Program-made: the position numbers and the translations under genes | Assembly: GCF_014646255.1 (NCBI RefSeq) | Contig: NZ_BMNC01000006.1 | Location: 186,001 to 250,000, forward strand | DNA: 64,000 nt | Direction: 5' to 3' | Origin: Lentzea pudingi | Lineage (GTDB): Bacteria; Actinomycetota; Actinomycetes; Mycobacteriales; Pseudonocardiaceae | In this document: one piece after another, positions 41,822-51,320 of the stretch | Layout: the number at the start of each line of letters is the position of its first letter | How positions within the stretch are numbered: position 1 is the stretch's first letter | Notes under the pieces: generated by a model | Seen by the model: the letters and a program-made list of their open reading frames with translations, nothing else | Databases searched by the model: none | Told to the model about the DNA's origin: nothing

Positions 41822-42550
41822 GTGCAGTTCGATGGACCGAGAACCTTGCTGGCCGTCCACGCTCACCCTGACGACGAGTCTCGGTCGACCGGAGGAATCC
41901 TGGCCCACTACGCCCGTCAGGGCGTCCGGATCGTGCTCGTCACGTGTACCGGTGGCGAGATGGGCGACATGCCCGGTGGCGTCAAGCCCGGCGAGCTCAA
42001 CCACCACCCGCAGGCCGTGGCGGCGCGGCGCAGGGCGCAGCTCAACGCGGCGTGTGACGTGCTCGGGATCACGGACCTGGAACTGTTGGGATATCACGAC
42101 TCCGGCGAGACCGGTGAGGTGCCGCCCGGCGCGTTCTGCTCCATCCCCGTCGAGACGGCGGCCGGTCGGCTGGCCGCCCTCATCGAGCACTTCCGGCCCC
42201 AGGTCGTCGTCACGCACGACCACCACAACCCGCACCAGCACCGCGATCACGTGCACGCGGCCCGCGTCGCCCACCACGCGGTCAAGGAGACCGGGATTCC
42301 GGCGAAGCTGTACCTGGAGGCGCACGACACGCTCGCCACGACGACGGTGGACACCTCGGCTGTCGCCGACGTGAAGCGCAAAGCGTTGTACTGCTACGAG
42401 AGTCAGTCGTTGATCGGGAAGCTGACGGCGCAGCAGCGGTTCGCGGCCGAGTCGTACATCCGCGCGTTCGACACCACCGACGCGCCGCTGCCCGAGACCG
42501 ATCTGTTCGCCGGCATCACGCATCACGGGCCGGATCTGCCGCGCTGGTGA
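41822..42550 (+). CDS. PIG-L family deacetylase
   Basis: 242 residues. The zinc motif HAHPDDE is at about 13-19, TCTGGEMGD near 41 and the second zinc histidine in VVTHDHHNPHQHRDH near 136. The family includes MshB and Mca of mycothiol metabolism and deacetylases of amino sugars; the exact substrate cannot be assigned. It starts 34 bases from the divergent SLATT gene, with TACCTT at -12 to -7 relative to the GTG, which suggests a leaderless transcript. A perfect hairpin follows 5 bases after the stop. Confidence 0.9.
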   Translation: MQFDGPRTLLAVHAHPDDESRSTGGILAHYARQGVRIVLVTCTGGEMGDMPGGVKPGELNHHPQAVAARRRAQLNAACDVLGITDLELLGYHDSGETGEVPPGAFCSIPVETAAGRLAALIEHFRPQVVVTHDHHNPHQHRDHVHAARVAHHAVKETGIPAKLYLEAHDTLATTTVDTSAVADVKRKALYCYESQSLIGKLTAQQRFAAESYIRAFDTTDAPLPETDLFAGITHHGPDLPRW

Positions 42551-42554
42551 GCAA

Positions 42555-42584
42555 GGGGCGTTCGCCATGAACGGCGAACGCCCC
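42555..42584. terminator. Perfect hairpin terminator
   Basis: 12-bp arms GGGGCGTTCGCC / GGCGAACGCCCC with a 6-base loop, between the PIG-L gene and the end of the convergent UDP-sugar dehydrogenase gene. Confidence 0.88.
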
Positions 42585-42604
42585 CGAAGACAGTCTCAAA
42601 AGGA

Positions 42605-43897
42605 CTATCGACCCAGCGACGTGCAAGTCAGGCCCGCACGGCGGATGACGTCCGGGTCCAGCAGGTTGCGCGTGTCGACGACGACGGGCTGCCGCACGGT
42701 CTCCGCCAGGCGTGCCCAGTCGAGCGAGCGGAACTCCGGCCACTCGGTCAGCACGACGAGGGCGTCGACGTCCTTCGCGGCCTGGTACGGATCGTCCACA
42801 ACGGACACCGGACCGAGGTCGGTGCCGCCGGTCAGCGCCGGGTCGTACCCGACGAGCTCCGCGCCCGCCTGCTTGAGCAACGCCGCCACGGCCAGGGCCG
42901 GCGAGTCGCGCAGGTCGTCGGTGCCCGCCTTGAACGTCAGGCCCAGCAAGCCCAGGCGCACGTGCGACAGCGAGCCGCCACGCTTGCCGGTGACGGCCAG
43001 GCGGACCTTCTCGACCATCCGCTGGCGCTGGCGCTCGTTGGTGTCGATCGTGGCACGCAGCAGGCGAAACTCGAAGTCGGCGGCGTCGGCGACCTGGAGC
43101 ATCGCGTGCGTGTCCTTGGGCAGGCACGAACCACCCCAGCCGGGGCCGGGGTTCAGGAACGCCTGGCCGATGCGCTTGTCGTAGCCCATGCCCTCGGTGA
43201 CGTCGGTGATGTTCGCACCGAGGCGCTCGCACAACTCAGCCACGGCGTTCACATAAGACAGCTTCATCGCCAGGAAGCAGTTCGCCGCGTACTTGACCAT
43301 CTCGGCGGAGGCCGCGTCGGTCAGCACCGTGGGCGCACCCAACCGAGCATAGAGCGCCGCGACGCGTTCGGCGGCGTCCTGCTGGTCACAGCCGACGACG
43401 ATGCGGTCCGGGTTCAGGAAGTCGTGCACGGCCGAGCCCTCGCGCAGGAACTCGGGGTTCGAGACGACGGCGACGTCGTCGCGGCGCAGCAGTTCGGCGG
43501 TGCGGATCGAGGTCCCGACCGGCACGGTCGACTTGTTCACGATCACGGTGCCGGACGGCAGCAGGTCGCGCGTCTCGTCCACAACGGACTCGACGGCGGC
43601 GAGGTCCGCGATGCCGCCGACGCCCATCGGCGTGGGCACGCACAGGAACACGACCTCGGCGTCGGCCACCGCGGCCGACGCGCCCAGCACGAACGACAGG
43701 CGACCGGAGGCCAAACCCTCGGCGACCAGTTCGGCCAGGCGCGGTTCGAGGATGTCGACCTCACCGCGCGAAAGCCGCTCGATCTTCGAGGCGTCGACGT
43801 CCGCGCACACCACGCGGTGGCCCAGCGAGGCGAGGCAGGCACCGGTGGTCAGACCGACGTAGCCGGTGCCGACGACAGCGATCCTTCTGACGAACAT
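42605..43897 (-). CDS. ugd: UDP-glucose/GDP-mannose dehydrogenase family protein
   Basis: 430 residues. The NAD Rossmann motif VVGTGYVGLTTGACLA is at the start; NKSTVPVG and the substrate helix VKYAANCFLAMKLSYVN are present; the catalytic cysteine is in PGWGGSCLPKD. It most likely makes UDP-glucuronic acid from UDP-glucose, supplying an acidic sugar to the polysaccharide locus. The start is ATG at 43897 (GGGAG at 5 bases); an ATG at 43900 overlaps the previous stop as ATGA, so it is translationally coupled to the GT4 gene. Confidence 0.92.
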   Translation of the reverse strand: MFVRRIAVVGTGYVGLTTGACLASLGHRVVCADVDASKIERLSRGEVDILEPRLAELVAEGLASGRLSFVLGASAAVADAEVVFLCVPTPMGVGGIADLAAVESVVDETRDLLPSGTVIVNKSTVPVGTSIRTAELLRRDDVAVVSNPEFLREGSAVHDFLNPDRIVVGCDQQDAAERVAALYARLGAPTVLTDAASAEMVKYAANCFLAMKLSYVNAVAELCERLGANITDVTEGMGYDKRIGQAFLNPGPGWGGSCLPKDTHAMLQVADAADFEFRLLRATIDTNERQRQRMVEKVRLAVTGKRGGSLSHVRLGLLGLTFKAGTDDLRDSPALAVAALLKQAGAELVGYDPALTGGTDLGPVSVVDDPYQAAKDVDALVVLTEWPEFRSLDWARLAETVRQPVVVDTRNLLDPDVIRRAGLTCTSLGR

Positions 43898-45228
43898 CAT
43901 TCTCCCGTTCGGGTCACGGCGAACGCGCGGAGCACGGCGTCGTCGCTCACGTCGATCATCTTGTTGCCCCACTGGTCGGTCCCGGCGCCGAGCTCTGGCC
44001 GGCCGTCGGGGAACGGGCCGCGCGAGGCGAAGCCGGTCAGCCCGTCGAACACCGCCACGTAGTTCTCGGCCTGCGGGCGCCAGTCGAGCACCGCCTCGCA
44101 GCGGCGGCGGCCCTCGAAGCCGAGGCGCGCACGGCGTTCCGCGTCGTCGAGCAGGTCGAGCAACGACGTGGCGAACGCCTCGACGTCACCCGGCTCGACG
44201 AGCACGGCGCACTCGCCGGCGGACACCACGGTCTCCTGCAACCGGTAGGTGACGACCGGCAGCGCGTAGGCCATGTACTCCATGGTCTTGTTCATAGTGG
44301 ACACGTCGTTCAAAGGCGACAACGGATCCGGGCCCAGTCCGACCGACGAGGTCGACAGGTAACGGGTGATCTGTTCGGGCCCAACCCGTCCGGTGAACTC
44401 CACGTACGGATCGAGTCCCCAGGCCGTGGCCTGCTTCTTCAGGTCCTCGAGGCAGTCGCCGAACCCCAGCAGCGCGAACCGGACGTCGGTGCGGCCGCGG
44501 TCGAAAACAACTCTCCGAGCCACTTCGAGGACCCCGTCGACGCCGTCCTGCGGTCCCATGATTCCGAGATAGGCCACCAGGTGTTTGCCGCCGCGTCGGA
44601 GTTCGTCCACGCCCTCGACAGGCCGCATCACGGTGGTGTCCGGGCCGGAGCGCACGACGGTGGTGTGCTCGGGCGGCACGTTTCCGCGCGTCCACGCGAT
44701 CTTCTGGTACGAGGTGTTGGTCGACGTCACCCGGTCGGCCGTGCGGAACGTCCTGCGCTCCAGCCACTTCAGGATCCGGTACTGCAGCTTGCCCGCGACG
44801 CCCTTCGGCTCGCCGAAACGGGACAGGAAGACCTCGGGGTTCAGGTCGTGGTGGTCGAAGACGAACTTCACGCCGCCCAGACGCCACAGCAGAGCCAACG
44901 CCCAGTACGTGTCCGGCGGGTTGCACGCCTGCATGACGTCGAACCGCCTGCGGGCCCGCACCTTCACGCTCAGCAACGCCGTGCGCACCCAGCAGTACAG
45001 GAACTCCCACGCGTAGCCCAGCGCGCCCTCGGCCTGGGGCGGCGGAGCGTACTTGTAGATATGCACTCCGTCGAGGAGCTGGTAGGCGGGATCACCCGGA
45101 CCCTTGGGGCAGATCACCGAAACCTCGTACCCGGCGTTGGTCAGGGCGCGGCACTCAAGCCACACCCGGCGGTCCAGCGGCACGGGGAGGTTCTGCACGA
45201 TGATCAACACGTGAGGCGATGACGTCAC
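43897..45228 (-). CDS. Glycosyltransferase family 4
   Basis: 443 residues, GT-B fold. The N-terminal part has the QNLPVPLDRRVWLECRAL start; the C-terminal part has the donor-sugar motif region with VSTMNKTMEYMAYALPVVTY, where the E-x7-E signature of GT4 lies. The retaining transferase adds a sugar to the growing chain on the cytoplasmic face. It ends with an unusual 45-residue tail (TGFASRGPFPDGRPELGAG...). GTG start; divergent from the GT2/GT-B fusion across 111 bases that presumably hold the locus promoters. Confidence 0.92.
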   Translation of the reverse strand: MTSSPHVLIIVQNLPVPLDRRVWLECRALTNAGYEVSVICPKGPGDPAYQLLDGVHIYKYAPPPQAEGALGYAWEFLYCWVRTALLSVKVRARRRFDVMQACNPPDTYWALALLWRLGGVKFVFDHHDLNPEVFLSRFGEPKGVAGKLQYRILKWLERRTFRTADRVTSTNTSYQKIAWTRGNVPPEHTTVVRSGPDTTVMRPVEGVDELRRGGKHLVAYLGIMGPQDGVDGVLEVARRVVFDRGRTDVRFALLGFGDCLEDLKKQATAWGLDPYVEFTGRVGPEQITRYLSTSSVGLGPDPLSPLNDVSTMNKTMEYMAYALPVVTYRLQETVVSAGECAVLVEPGDVEAFATSLLDLLDDAERRARLGFEGRRRCEAVLDWRPQAENYVAVFDGLTGFASRGPFPDGRPELGAGTDQWGNKMIDVSDDAVLRAFAVTRTGE

Positions 45229-45339
45229 GCTCTGGTTCTCGTTTCAGAGGGCAAAACGGTTACACCTGAGCTCGATCTCGTAACGGAGGTTGCAAAGCGC
45301 TCGATGTAGGCGCAGAGGCCCGAAAAGCGAGGAGCGGTT

Positions 45340-47340
45340 GTGGAGCGGTCACCTGTCGCGGTGGTCATCGTCACTTACCAGAGCGAACAGGTCATCGCCG
45401 GATGCCTGGACTCGTTGCCGGACGACGTGAAAGTGGTCGTCGTCGACAACGCCTCGACGGACGGCACTGTGGCGGCCGCCACTCGACCCGGCGTGGAAAT
45501 TCTGCGCAGCCCGGTCAACGGCGGATACGCCGCCGGTGTGAATTCGGGCATCAAAGCGGCGGAAGGACACGACGTCCTGATCCTGAACGCCGACATCCGG
45601 TTGCACCCAGGAGCCGTGGAATCACTCCGCGCCGCGAACAAGCCGATCGTCGTTCCCAAGCTCGTGGACGAATCCGGCGCGCTCTCCTTCTCGCTGCGCC
45701 GCACACCGACGGCGGTCAAAGCCCTTGCCGAAGCCCTCATCGGTGGCGGCCGCGCCGGGACCATCGGCCTCGGCGAGACCGTCACGGACGCGAAGGCCTA
45801 CCAGGGAGCGCACGCCGCCGACTGGGCGACGGGCTGCGCGTGGCTGGTCCAGCGCGAGGTCATCGAGAAGCACGGCCTTTTGGACGAACGGTACTTCCTC
45901 TATTCGGAGGAGACCGAGTACATGCTCAAAGCAGGCGGCGTCTGGTTCGAGCCGCGCGCCGTCGTCACGCACATCGGCGGCGAGGTCTCCACGAACGCGC
46001 GCCTCTGGTCGATGCTCACCTCGAACAAGGTCCGCCTGCACCGCGAGCTGCACGGACGGTTCGCCGCCGTGCTCATGTGGCTCGCCATGGTCGTGAACGA
46101 AGGGCTTCGCGCGCGCTCGCCGAAGCACCGCACCGCGTTGAAGGGGCTTTTCCGCATGCGCCGCTGGCCGGAGGAAGTGGCGTCGGAGGGACCGAGCTAC
46201 CTGTGCTTCTCCGCGCAGGACTGGTGGTACCACAACCGCGCCCACTCGGACTTCCAGCTGCTGCGCCGCGTCGCGAAGCACCGCAAGGTGTTGCTGGTCA
46301 ACAGCATCGGTCTGCGAATGCCGTCGCCCGGCAAGAGCACGCAGTTCCTGCGCCGCATCTTCCGCAAGGCGATGAGCGTCGCGAAGCTGGTGCGCCAGCC
46401 GATCGAGGACACGCCGAACTTCTACGTGATGACGCCCGCTCCCCTGCCGTTCTACGGCAAGCCGTGGCTGCGCAAGCTGAACTCGGTCCTCGTCAGGACC
46501 CAGGTCCGCGCGGTCTGCTTCTTCCTGCGGATGGGCACGCCCGTCGTCGTCGCGACGATCCCCACCGCGTGGGACGTCGTGGAGCCCATGAAGACCAAGG
46601 GCCTGATCTTCAACCGCTCCGACCGGCACTCGGCGTTCCCCGAGGCCGACCAGGGCGTCATCGCGGGCCTGGAGAACCAGCTGCTGTCCAATTCGGACAC
46701 CGTGCTCTACGTCTCCAGGGCTCTCCAGGAGGAGGAGTCCGCGCTCACCGGTGACCGGGCGCACTTCCTCGACCACGGCGTCGACGTCGACCACTTCACC
46801 CGCCGCACCGAACTGCCGGCGGACATCGCGAGCATCCCGGGCCCGCGCATCGGGTTCTTCGGCAGTCTCGACGACTACCTCGTGAACTTCGACCTGATCG
46901 AGAAGGTCGCGCAGGAGTTCCCCGAGGCGAGCGTCGTGCTGATCGGTGACGCCACCTGCTCGATGGAGCGCTACGACTCCTACCCCAACGTGCACTGGCT
47001 CGACTTCCGCTCCTACGACCAGATCCCCGGCTACGGCAGCGGCTTCGACGTCGCGCTGATGCCGTGGCTGGACAACGACTGGATCAAGCACGCGAACCCG
47101 ATCAAGATGAAGGAGTACCTGGCCCTGGGTCTGGCCGTCGTCTCGACGGACTTCCCCGAGGTCGAGCGGTACGGCGACGTCATCCGGATCGCGAAGGGCG
47201 AGGCCGACTTCATCGACCAGATCCGGCTCACCCTCAAGGACGGCGGCCTGAAGACCCCGGCCGAACGCCGCAACGCCGTGCTGGCCTCCTCCTGGGACTC
47301 CCGCGCCCGTGAGCTCATGCAGATCGCGGAGGACCGCTGA
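45340..47340 (+). CDS. Two-domain glycosyltransferase (GT2 fused to GT-B)
   Basis: 666 residues. N-terminal GT-A/GT2 domain (about 1-265), rhamnosyltransferase-like: VAVVIVTYQSEQVIAGCL, VVDNASTDGT, NGGYAAGVNSGI, LNADIRLHPG and GACWLV-type GCAWLVQREV. The C-terminal GT-B half (about 285-666) has VLLVNSIGLRMPSPG, IGFFGSLDDYLVNFDLI and HANPIKMKEYLALGLAVVSTDFPEV, matching GT1/GT4 donor sites. One polypeptide may therefore add two consecutive sugars. GTG start with GAGGAG about 6 bases upstream. The asparagine-synthase gene starts one base after its stop. Confidence 0.9.
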   Translation: MERSPVAVVIVTYQSEQVIAGCLDSLPDDVKVVVVDNASTDGTVAAATRPGVEILRSPVNGGYAAGVNSGIKAAEGHDVLILNADIRLHPGAVESLRAANKPIVVPKLVDESGALSFSLRRTPTAVKALAEALIGGGRAGTIGLGETVTDAKAYQGAHAADWATGCAWLVQREVIEKHGLLDERYFLYSEETEYMLKAGGVWFEPRAVVTHIGGEVSTNARLWSMLTSNKVRLHRELHGRFAAVLMWLAMVVNEGLRARSPKHRTALKGLFRMRRWPEEVASEGPSYLCFSAQDWWYHNRAHSDFQLLRRVAKHRKVLLVNSIGLRMPSPGKSTQFLRRIFRKAMSVAKLVRQPIEDTPNFYVMTPAPLPFYGKPWLRKLNSVLVRTQVRAVCFFLRMGTPVVVATIPTAWDVVEPMKTKGLIFNRSDRHSAFPEADQGVIAGLENQLLSNSDTVLYVSRALQEEESALTGDRAHFLDHGVDVDHFTRRTELPADIASIPGPRIGFFGSLDDYLVNFDLIEKVAQEFPEASVVLIGDATCSMERYDSYPNVHWLDFRSYDQIPGYGSGFDVALMPWLDNDWIKHANPIKMKEYLALGLAVVSTDFPEVERYGDVIRIAKGEADFIDQIRLTLKDGGLKTPAERRNAVLASSWDSRARELMQIAEDR

Positions 47341-47341
47341 C

Positions 47342-49165
47342 ATGTGCGGCATCGCAGGCATCAGGCGGTTCGACGGCGCCCCCGTCTCGCGCGAGCTGCT
47401 CGCCGAGATGGCGAAGCGGCTGCACCACCGCGGCCCCGACGACAGCGGGTTCTGGACCGGCGGCTCGATCGGCTTCGCGCACACCCGGCTGTCGATCATC
47501 GACCTCGCCGGGTCGCCGCAGCCGATGGCGGGCGCGTCCGGCACGACCACGATCGCGTTCAACGGCGAGATCCTGAACTACCGGCAGCTGCGCACCGACC
47601 TCGCGTACCCGTTCCGCACGAACGGCGACACCGAGGTCCTGCTGGCGCTCTACGAACAGCACGGGCCGAAGGCCGTCGAGAAGCTGCGCGGCCAGTTCGC
47701 GTACGCCCTCCACGACGAGCACACCGGCGAGACGCACCTGTTCCGCGACCGCCTGGGCATCCTGCCGCTCTACTACTACGTGGACGCCACCCAGTTCGCG
47801 TTCGCGTCCGAGATCAAGGCGTTGCTGCCGGCGATCGGCGCGGCCGAGGTCGACCAGGAGTCGCTGCACGACTACCTCGCGCACCGATCCGTTCCGGCGC
47901 CGTACACGCTGGTCAGAGGCGTCCGCAAGGTGCCGCAGGGCCACCACCTGGTCGTGACGGCCAAGGGTGAGGTGCGGACCGAGGCGTACTGGGAGCTGCC
48001 GCGCGAGTCGGAGATCCGCCAGGTCACGCCCGAGGAGGCGGTGCGGCTCGTGGACGAGGCCCTCACGGCCTCTGTGCGCGACGCTCTGGTCGCGGACGTG
48101 CCGGTCGGCGCCTACCTGTCCGGCGGCGTGGACTCGTCGCTGATCACGGCTCTGGTGGCGCGGGAACGCGGTGACGCCGAGCTGCACACGTTCTCCGCGG
48201 GCTTCGGCGACCCGCGCGTGGATGAGATCCACCACGCCGAGAAGGTCGCGAAGCTGGTCGGCAGCCGCCACCACAACGTGATCGTCACGGCCGACGACTT
48301 CCGCGACAGCTGGGCCAAGCTCTCCTGGCACCGCGACGCGCCGCTGTCCGAACCCGCCGACGTGGCCGTGTTCCGCCTCGCCGAACTGGCCCGCAGGGAC
48401 GTGAAGGTCGTGCTGTCCGGCGAGGGCAGCGACGAGCTCTTCGGCGGCTACCCCAAGTACCGCTTCGCGCAGGCCACCCGCCTCGCCGGGTTCGCGCCCT
48501 CCGCCGCGCTGAAGCGGCTGGAGAAGGCGCTGCCGGCGTCCAAGGCACGCCTGGGTGTCGCTCTGCGCGCCATCTCCGAGCCCTCCTACGCCGAACGCAT
48601 GCGCGGCTGGTTCGCGCCGTTCACGGTGTCCGAACGGGCAACGCTGCTCGGCGGCCCGGCGAGCAGGTCCGTCCTGGCCCCGTACGAGAACGGCCGCGGG
48701 GACGCGTTGAGGCGCATGCTCTACGCCGACTCGCACACCTGGCTCGCCGACAACCTCCTCGAACGCGGCGACCGCATGTCGATGGCCGCGTCGCTGGAGC
48801 TGCGGCCGCCGTTCCTCGACCACCGCGTGGCCGAGCTGGCGTTCTCGTTGCCCAGCAACGTGAAGGTGCGCGGCGGCACGACCAAGTGGGTCGTGAAGGA
48901 GGTCGCGCGCCAGCACCTGCCGGCCGACATCGTCGACCGGCCGAAGTCCGGCTTCAAGGTGCCGCTCGACGCCTGGTTCCGCGACGGCCTGCGGGACATG
49001 GCGTACGACCTGCTGACCGGGCCCACGTCGTTCGTGGGCAAGACCTTCGACCGGGCCGCGGTGCGCTCGTTGCTCGACGACCACGACTCCGGTGACCGCA
49101 ACGAGCAGCCGCGCATCTGGACGCTGCTGTCCCTAGAGGTGTGGCACCAAACGCTCAGCTGGTAG
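47342..49165 (+). CDS. asnB: Asparagine synthase-like amidotransferase
   Basis: 607 residues. An N-terminal class II glutamine amidohydrolase has nucleophile C2 (MCGIAG), HRGPDDSG and NGEI; the C-terminal synthetase has the PP-loop LSGGVDSSL near residue 255 and GEGSDELFGGYPKY. It hydrolyses glutamine and transfers ammonia to an adenylated carboxylate. In a polysaccharide locus with a UDP-glucuronate-forming dehydrogenase, it may amidate a uronic acid to a uronamide, as proposed for AsnB homologues of other surface-polysaccharide loci, rather than make asparagine. That role is inference. Confidence 0.9.
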   Translation: MCGIAGIRRFDGAPVSRELLAEMAKRLHHRGPDDSGFWTGGSIGFAHTRLSIIDLAGSPQPMAGASGTTTIAFNGEILNYRQLRTDLAYPFRTNGDTEVLLALYEQHGPKAVEKLRGQFAYALHDEHTGETHLFRDRLGILPLYYYVDATQFAFASEIKALLPAIGAAEVDQESLHDYLAHRSVPAPYTLVRGVRKVPQGHHLVVTAKGEVRTEAYWELPRESEIRQVTPEEAVRLVDEALTASVRDALVADVPVGAYLSGGVDSSLITALVARERGDAELHTFSAGFGDPRVDEIHHAEKVAKLVGSRHHNVIVTADDFRDSWAKLSWHRDAPLSEPADVAVFRLAELARRDVKVVLSGEGSDELFGGYPKYRFAQATRLAGFAPSAALKRLEKALPASKARLGVALRAISEPSYAERMRGWFAPFTVSERATLLGGPASRSVLAPYENGRGDALRRMLYADSHTWLADNLLERGDRMSMAASLELRPPFLDHRVAELAFSLPSNVKVRGGTTKWVVKEVARQHLPADIVDRPKSGFKVPLDAWFRDGLRDMAYDLLTGPTSFVGKTFDRAAVRSLLDDHDSGDRNEQPRIWTLLSLEVWHQTLSW

Positions 49166-49213
49166 GACGGTCCATGAACAGGGATTTCATCGCCGGGGCG
49201 GGTGGGTGAGCCG

Positions 49214-50440
49214 ATGTACGTCGCCTCCTCCCGTCCGCCCAAGACCGACTTCCGCAAACGGTTGCCGGGCACCGTGTTCGCGCTCGGCACGGTCAGCCTG
49301 CTGACCGACGTCTCCGCCGAGATGATCACCGCGTTCCTCCCGGTGTACCTGCTGTTCACGCTGAACCTGGGCTACGCGCAGTTCGGCCTGCTCGACGGCA
49401 TCTACACCGGTGCCACGGCGGTGCTGCGGCTGGTCGGTGGAGGTGTGTCGGACAAGTTCCGCAAGCCCAAGGCCGTCGCGGCCGCCGGCTACGGGCTCTC
49501 GGCCGCCACCAAGGTCTTCTTCCCGCTGGTCGGCGCGTCCCCGTTCGGCATCGGCGCGCTGATGGCGGCGGACCGTGCGGGCAAGGGCATCCGGACCGCT
49601 CCCCGTGACGCGATGATCTCCCTGGCCACGCCGGAGGACCGCCTCGGCGCGGCGTTCGGCGTGCACCGCAGCATGGACACGGTCGGCGCGCTGCTGGGCC
49701 CGCTCATCACGTTCCTGCTGCTCGTCCAGATCGGGACGGTGCCGGGGCCGATCTTCGCGGTGTCGGCGGCGTTCGCGGTCATCGGGTTGATCGTGCTCAT
49801 CGGATTCGTGCGGGAGCCGAAGACCGACGAGAAGCCGAAGGGACCGCGGCCGTCGTTCCGGGCCGGGCTGAACCTGCTCACGGACAAGCACTTCCGCCGG
49901 ACCACCCTCTCCGCGGGCATGCTGGGCCTCGCGACCGTGTCGGACGCGTTCGTCTACGTGCTGGTGCAGAAGGCCACGAACATCTCGCCCGGCTACCTGC
50001 CGCTGCTGCCGCTGGGCACGGCGATCGTGTTCCTCGCCGCCGCCGCGCCGCTCGGCAAGCTGTCGGACAAGGTCGGCCGCTGGCGGATGTTCCTCACCGG
50101 CCACGGGTTGTTGCTGGGCGTGTACGCGCTGCTGTTCATCCCCGAGGGCGGGATGGGCGTGGCGATCGCGGCGCTCCTGCTGCACGGCCTGTTCTACGCG
50201 GCCACGGACGGCGTGCTGTCGGCCAAGGTGAGCGAGACGGCGCCCGAGTCGTTGCGGGCCAGCGGCTTGTCGGTCGTGCAGACTGGTCAGGCGCTCGGGC
50301 GTCTCGTTTCGTCGGTCGCCTTTGGACTGTTGCTGCAGTTCTCGAGCTTCGGAACGAGCATCACGGTGGCGCTGGCAGCACTCACCGTGACCCTCATCAT
50401 CGCTTACGGACTCAACCGCGAGCAGCCAGTTTCTGCTTGA
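49214..50440 (+). CDS. Major facilitator superfamily transporter
   Basis: 408 residues with about 11-12 membrane helices. The loop-2 motif is GGGVSDKFRKPKA near residue 75, and its second-half copy is GKLSDKVGRWRM near 280. RAGKGIRTAPRDAMISLATPEDRLGAAFGVHRSMD is a conserved cytoplasmic segment of a particular MFS subgroup. Substrate unknown; an MFS exporter inside a polysaccharide locus could move a small precursor or by-product. ATG at 49214; a GTG at 49202 is in frame but its upstream ribosome site is worse. It overlaps the convergent rhamnosyltransferase gene by 29 bases. Confidence 0.9.
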   Translation: MYVASSRPPKTDFRKRLPGTVFALGTVSLLTDVSAEMITAFLPVYLLFTLNLGYAQFGLLDGIYTGATAVLRLVGGGVSDKFRKPKAVAAAGYGLSAATKVFFPLVGASPFGIGALMAADRAGKGIRTAPRDAMISLATPEDRLGAAFGVHRSMDTVGALLGPLITFLLLVQIGTVPGPIFAVSAAFAVIGLIVLIGFVREPKTDEKPKGPRPSFRAGLNLLTDKHFRRTTLSAGMLGLATVSDAFVYVLVQKATNISPGYLPLLPLGTAIVFLAAAAPLGKLSDKVGRWRMFLTGHGLLLGVYALLFIPEGGMGVAIAALLLHGLFYAATDGVLSAKVSETAPESLRASGLSVVQTGQALGRLVSSVAFGLLLQFSSFGTSITVALAALTVTLIIAYGLNREQPVSA

Positions 50441-51257
50441 TCTTCTCGAAGCCGCCCTTGCCGAGGACCTTCATGGCCGCGTTCTTCGCGGCCACCCGGC
50501 CGGAGTCGCGCAGGAACCGGACCGGCTGGTCCACGAGCCGGTCCTGGGCCACTGCGAGGGACCTGGGCGCCGCCACGTCGTCCAGCGAGTCGCCGAACGC
50601 CGCCCGGTAGGCCTCGGGCGACACGAGACGGCCGCGTGTGCGGTTCGACACGTTGCCGCCGTGCACGACCTGCAGCCAGCCCGGCGCGCCGCCCAGTTCC
50701 ACGACCGGGAAGTGCAGGTGCATGTGGTTGTGCCAGTGCGCCCAGCACGTCACCGGCTCGTCCCAGCTCTCGCGGACCGAGACGAACGCGTTGTGCCGGT
50801 CGACCCGGTGGTAGAGCCCGCCCGGCGACTTGATCAGGCCGTTGACCAGGTAGTACGCCGCCGTGGTGGTGGGGCGGGGAGCCGCGCAGAGGCGTTCTAC
50901 GAAATCGACCGCGAGGCCGTCGTCGTTGTCGAGGTTCGTGGTGATGAGCTCGGAACCGGTCTCGGTGAAAAGCGACCGGATGTCCGATCTCAGTTCTTCG
51001 CGCGAGACTTCCGGACGGTAAACGGGCGTGTACGCGTCACCGTGTGAGGCGATTTTGTCCTTGAGCCATTGCGGTGATTCGGGGTCGAAATAGATGAGCC
51101 AACGCGTCCGTTTGTCCGTTTGGGCCACGACCGATGGCAGGCAGTAGCGTTCGAACAGCGCAACGCGTTCGGTCAGCCATCCTTCCTTTGCCCGGACGTA
51201 ACTCTCCGCGCCCTTCGAAGGCAGGTTGAAGCGCGTCAGGATGACGTGGTCGGCCAT
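50412..51257 (-). CDS. Putative rhamnosyltransferase (PF11316-like)
   Basis: 281 residues. HVILTRFNLPS at the start, RWLIYFDPESPQWL, TNLDNDDGLAVDFVERL (acidic LDNDDG as nucleotide-sugar metal site) and WLQVVHGGNVSNR resemble the putative rhamnosyl transferase family. Start ATG 51257 with GGGGAG 4-5 bases upstream. It is the only minus-strand transferase in this half of the locus and is divergent from the GT2 gene across 63 bases. Probably adds a deoxyhexose to the repeat unit (inference). Confidence 0.8.
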   Translation of the reverse strand: MADHVILTRFNLPSKGAESYVRAKEGWLTERVALFERYCLPSVVAQTDKRTRWLIYFDPESPQWLKDKIASHGDAYTPVYRPEVSREELRSDIRSLFTETGSELITTNLDNDDGLAVDFVERLCAAPRPTTTAAYYLVNGLIKSPGGLYHRVDRHNAFVSVRESWDEPVTCWAHWHNHMHLHFPVVELGGAPGWLQVVHGGNVSNRTRGRLVSPEAYRAAFGDSLDDVAAPRSLAVAQDRLVDQPVRFLRDSGRVAAKNAAMKVLGKGGFEKIKQKLAARG

Positions 51258-51320
51258 GACTCCCCTTACTCCGGTCATCGCGTACATCGCCGGATGGGAC
51301 CAAAACGTTGCGGCTAACGA

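Noticed and set aside
47315..49084. 589-residue minus-strand ORF antisense to asnB
   Set aside because: Shadow of a well-defined asparagine synthase gene.
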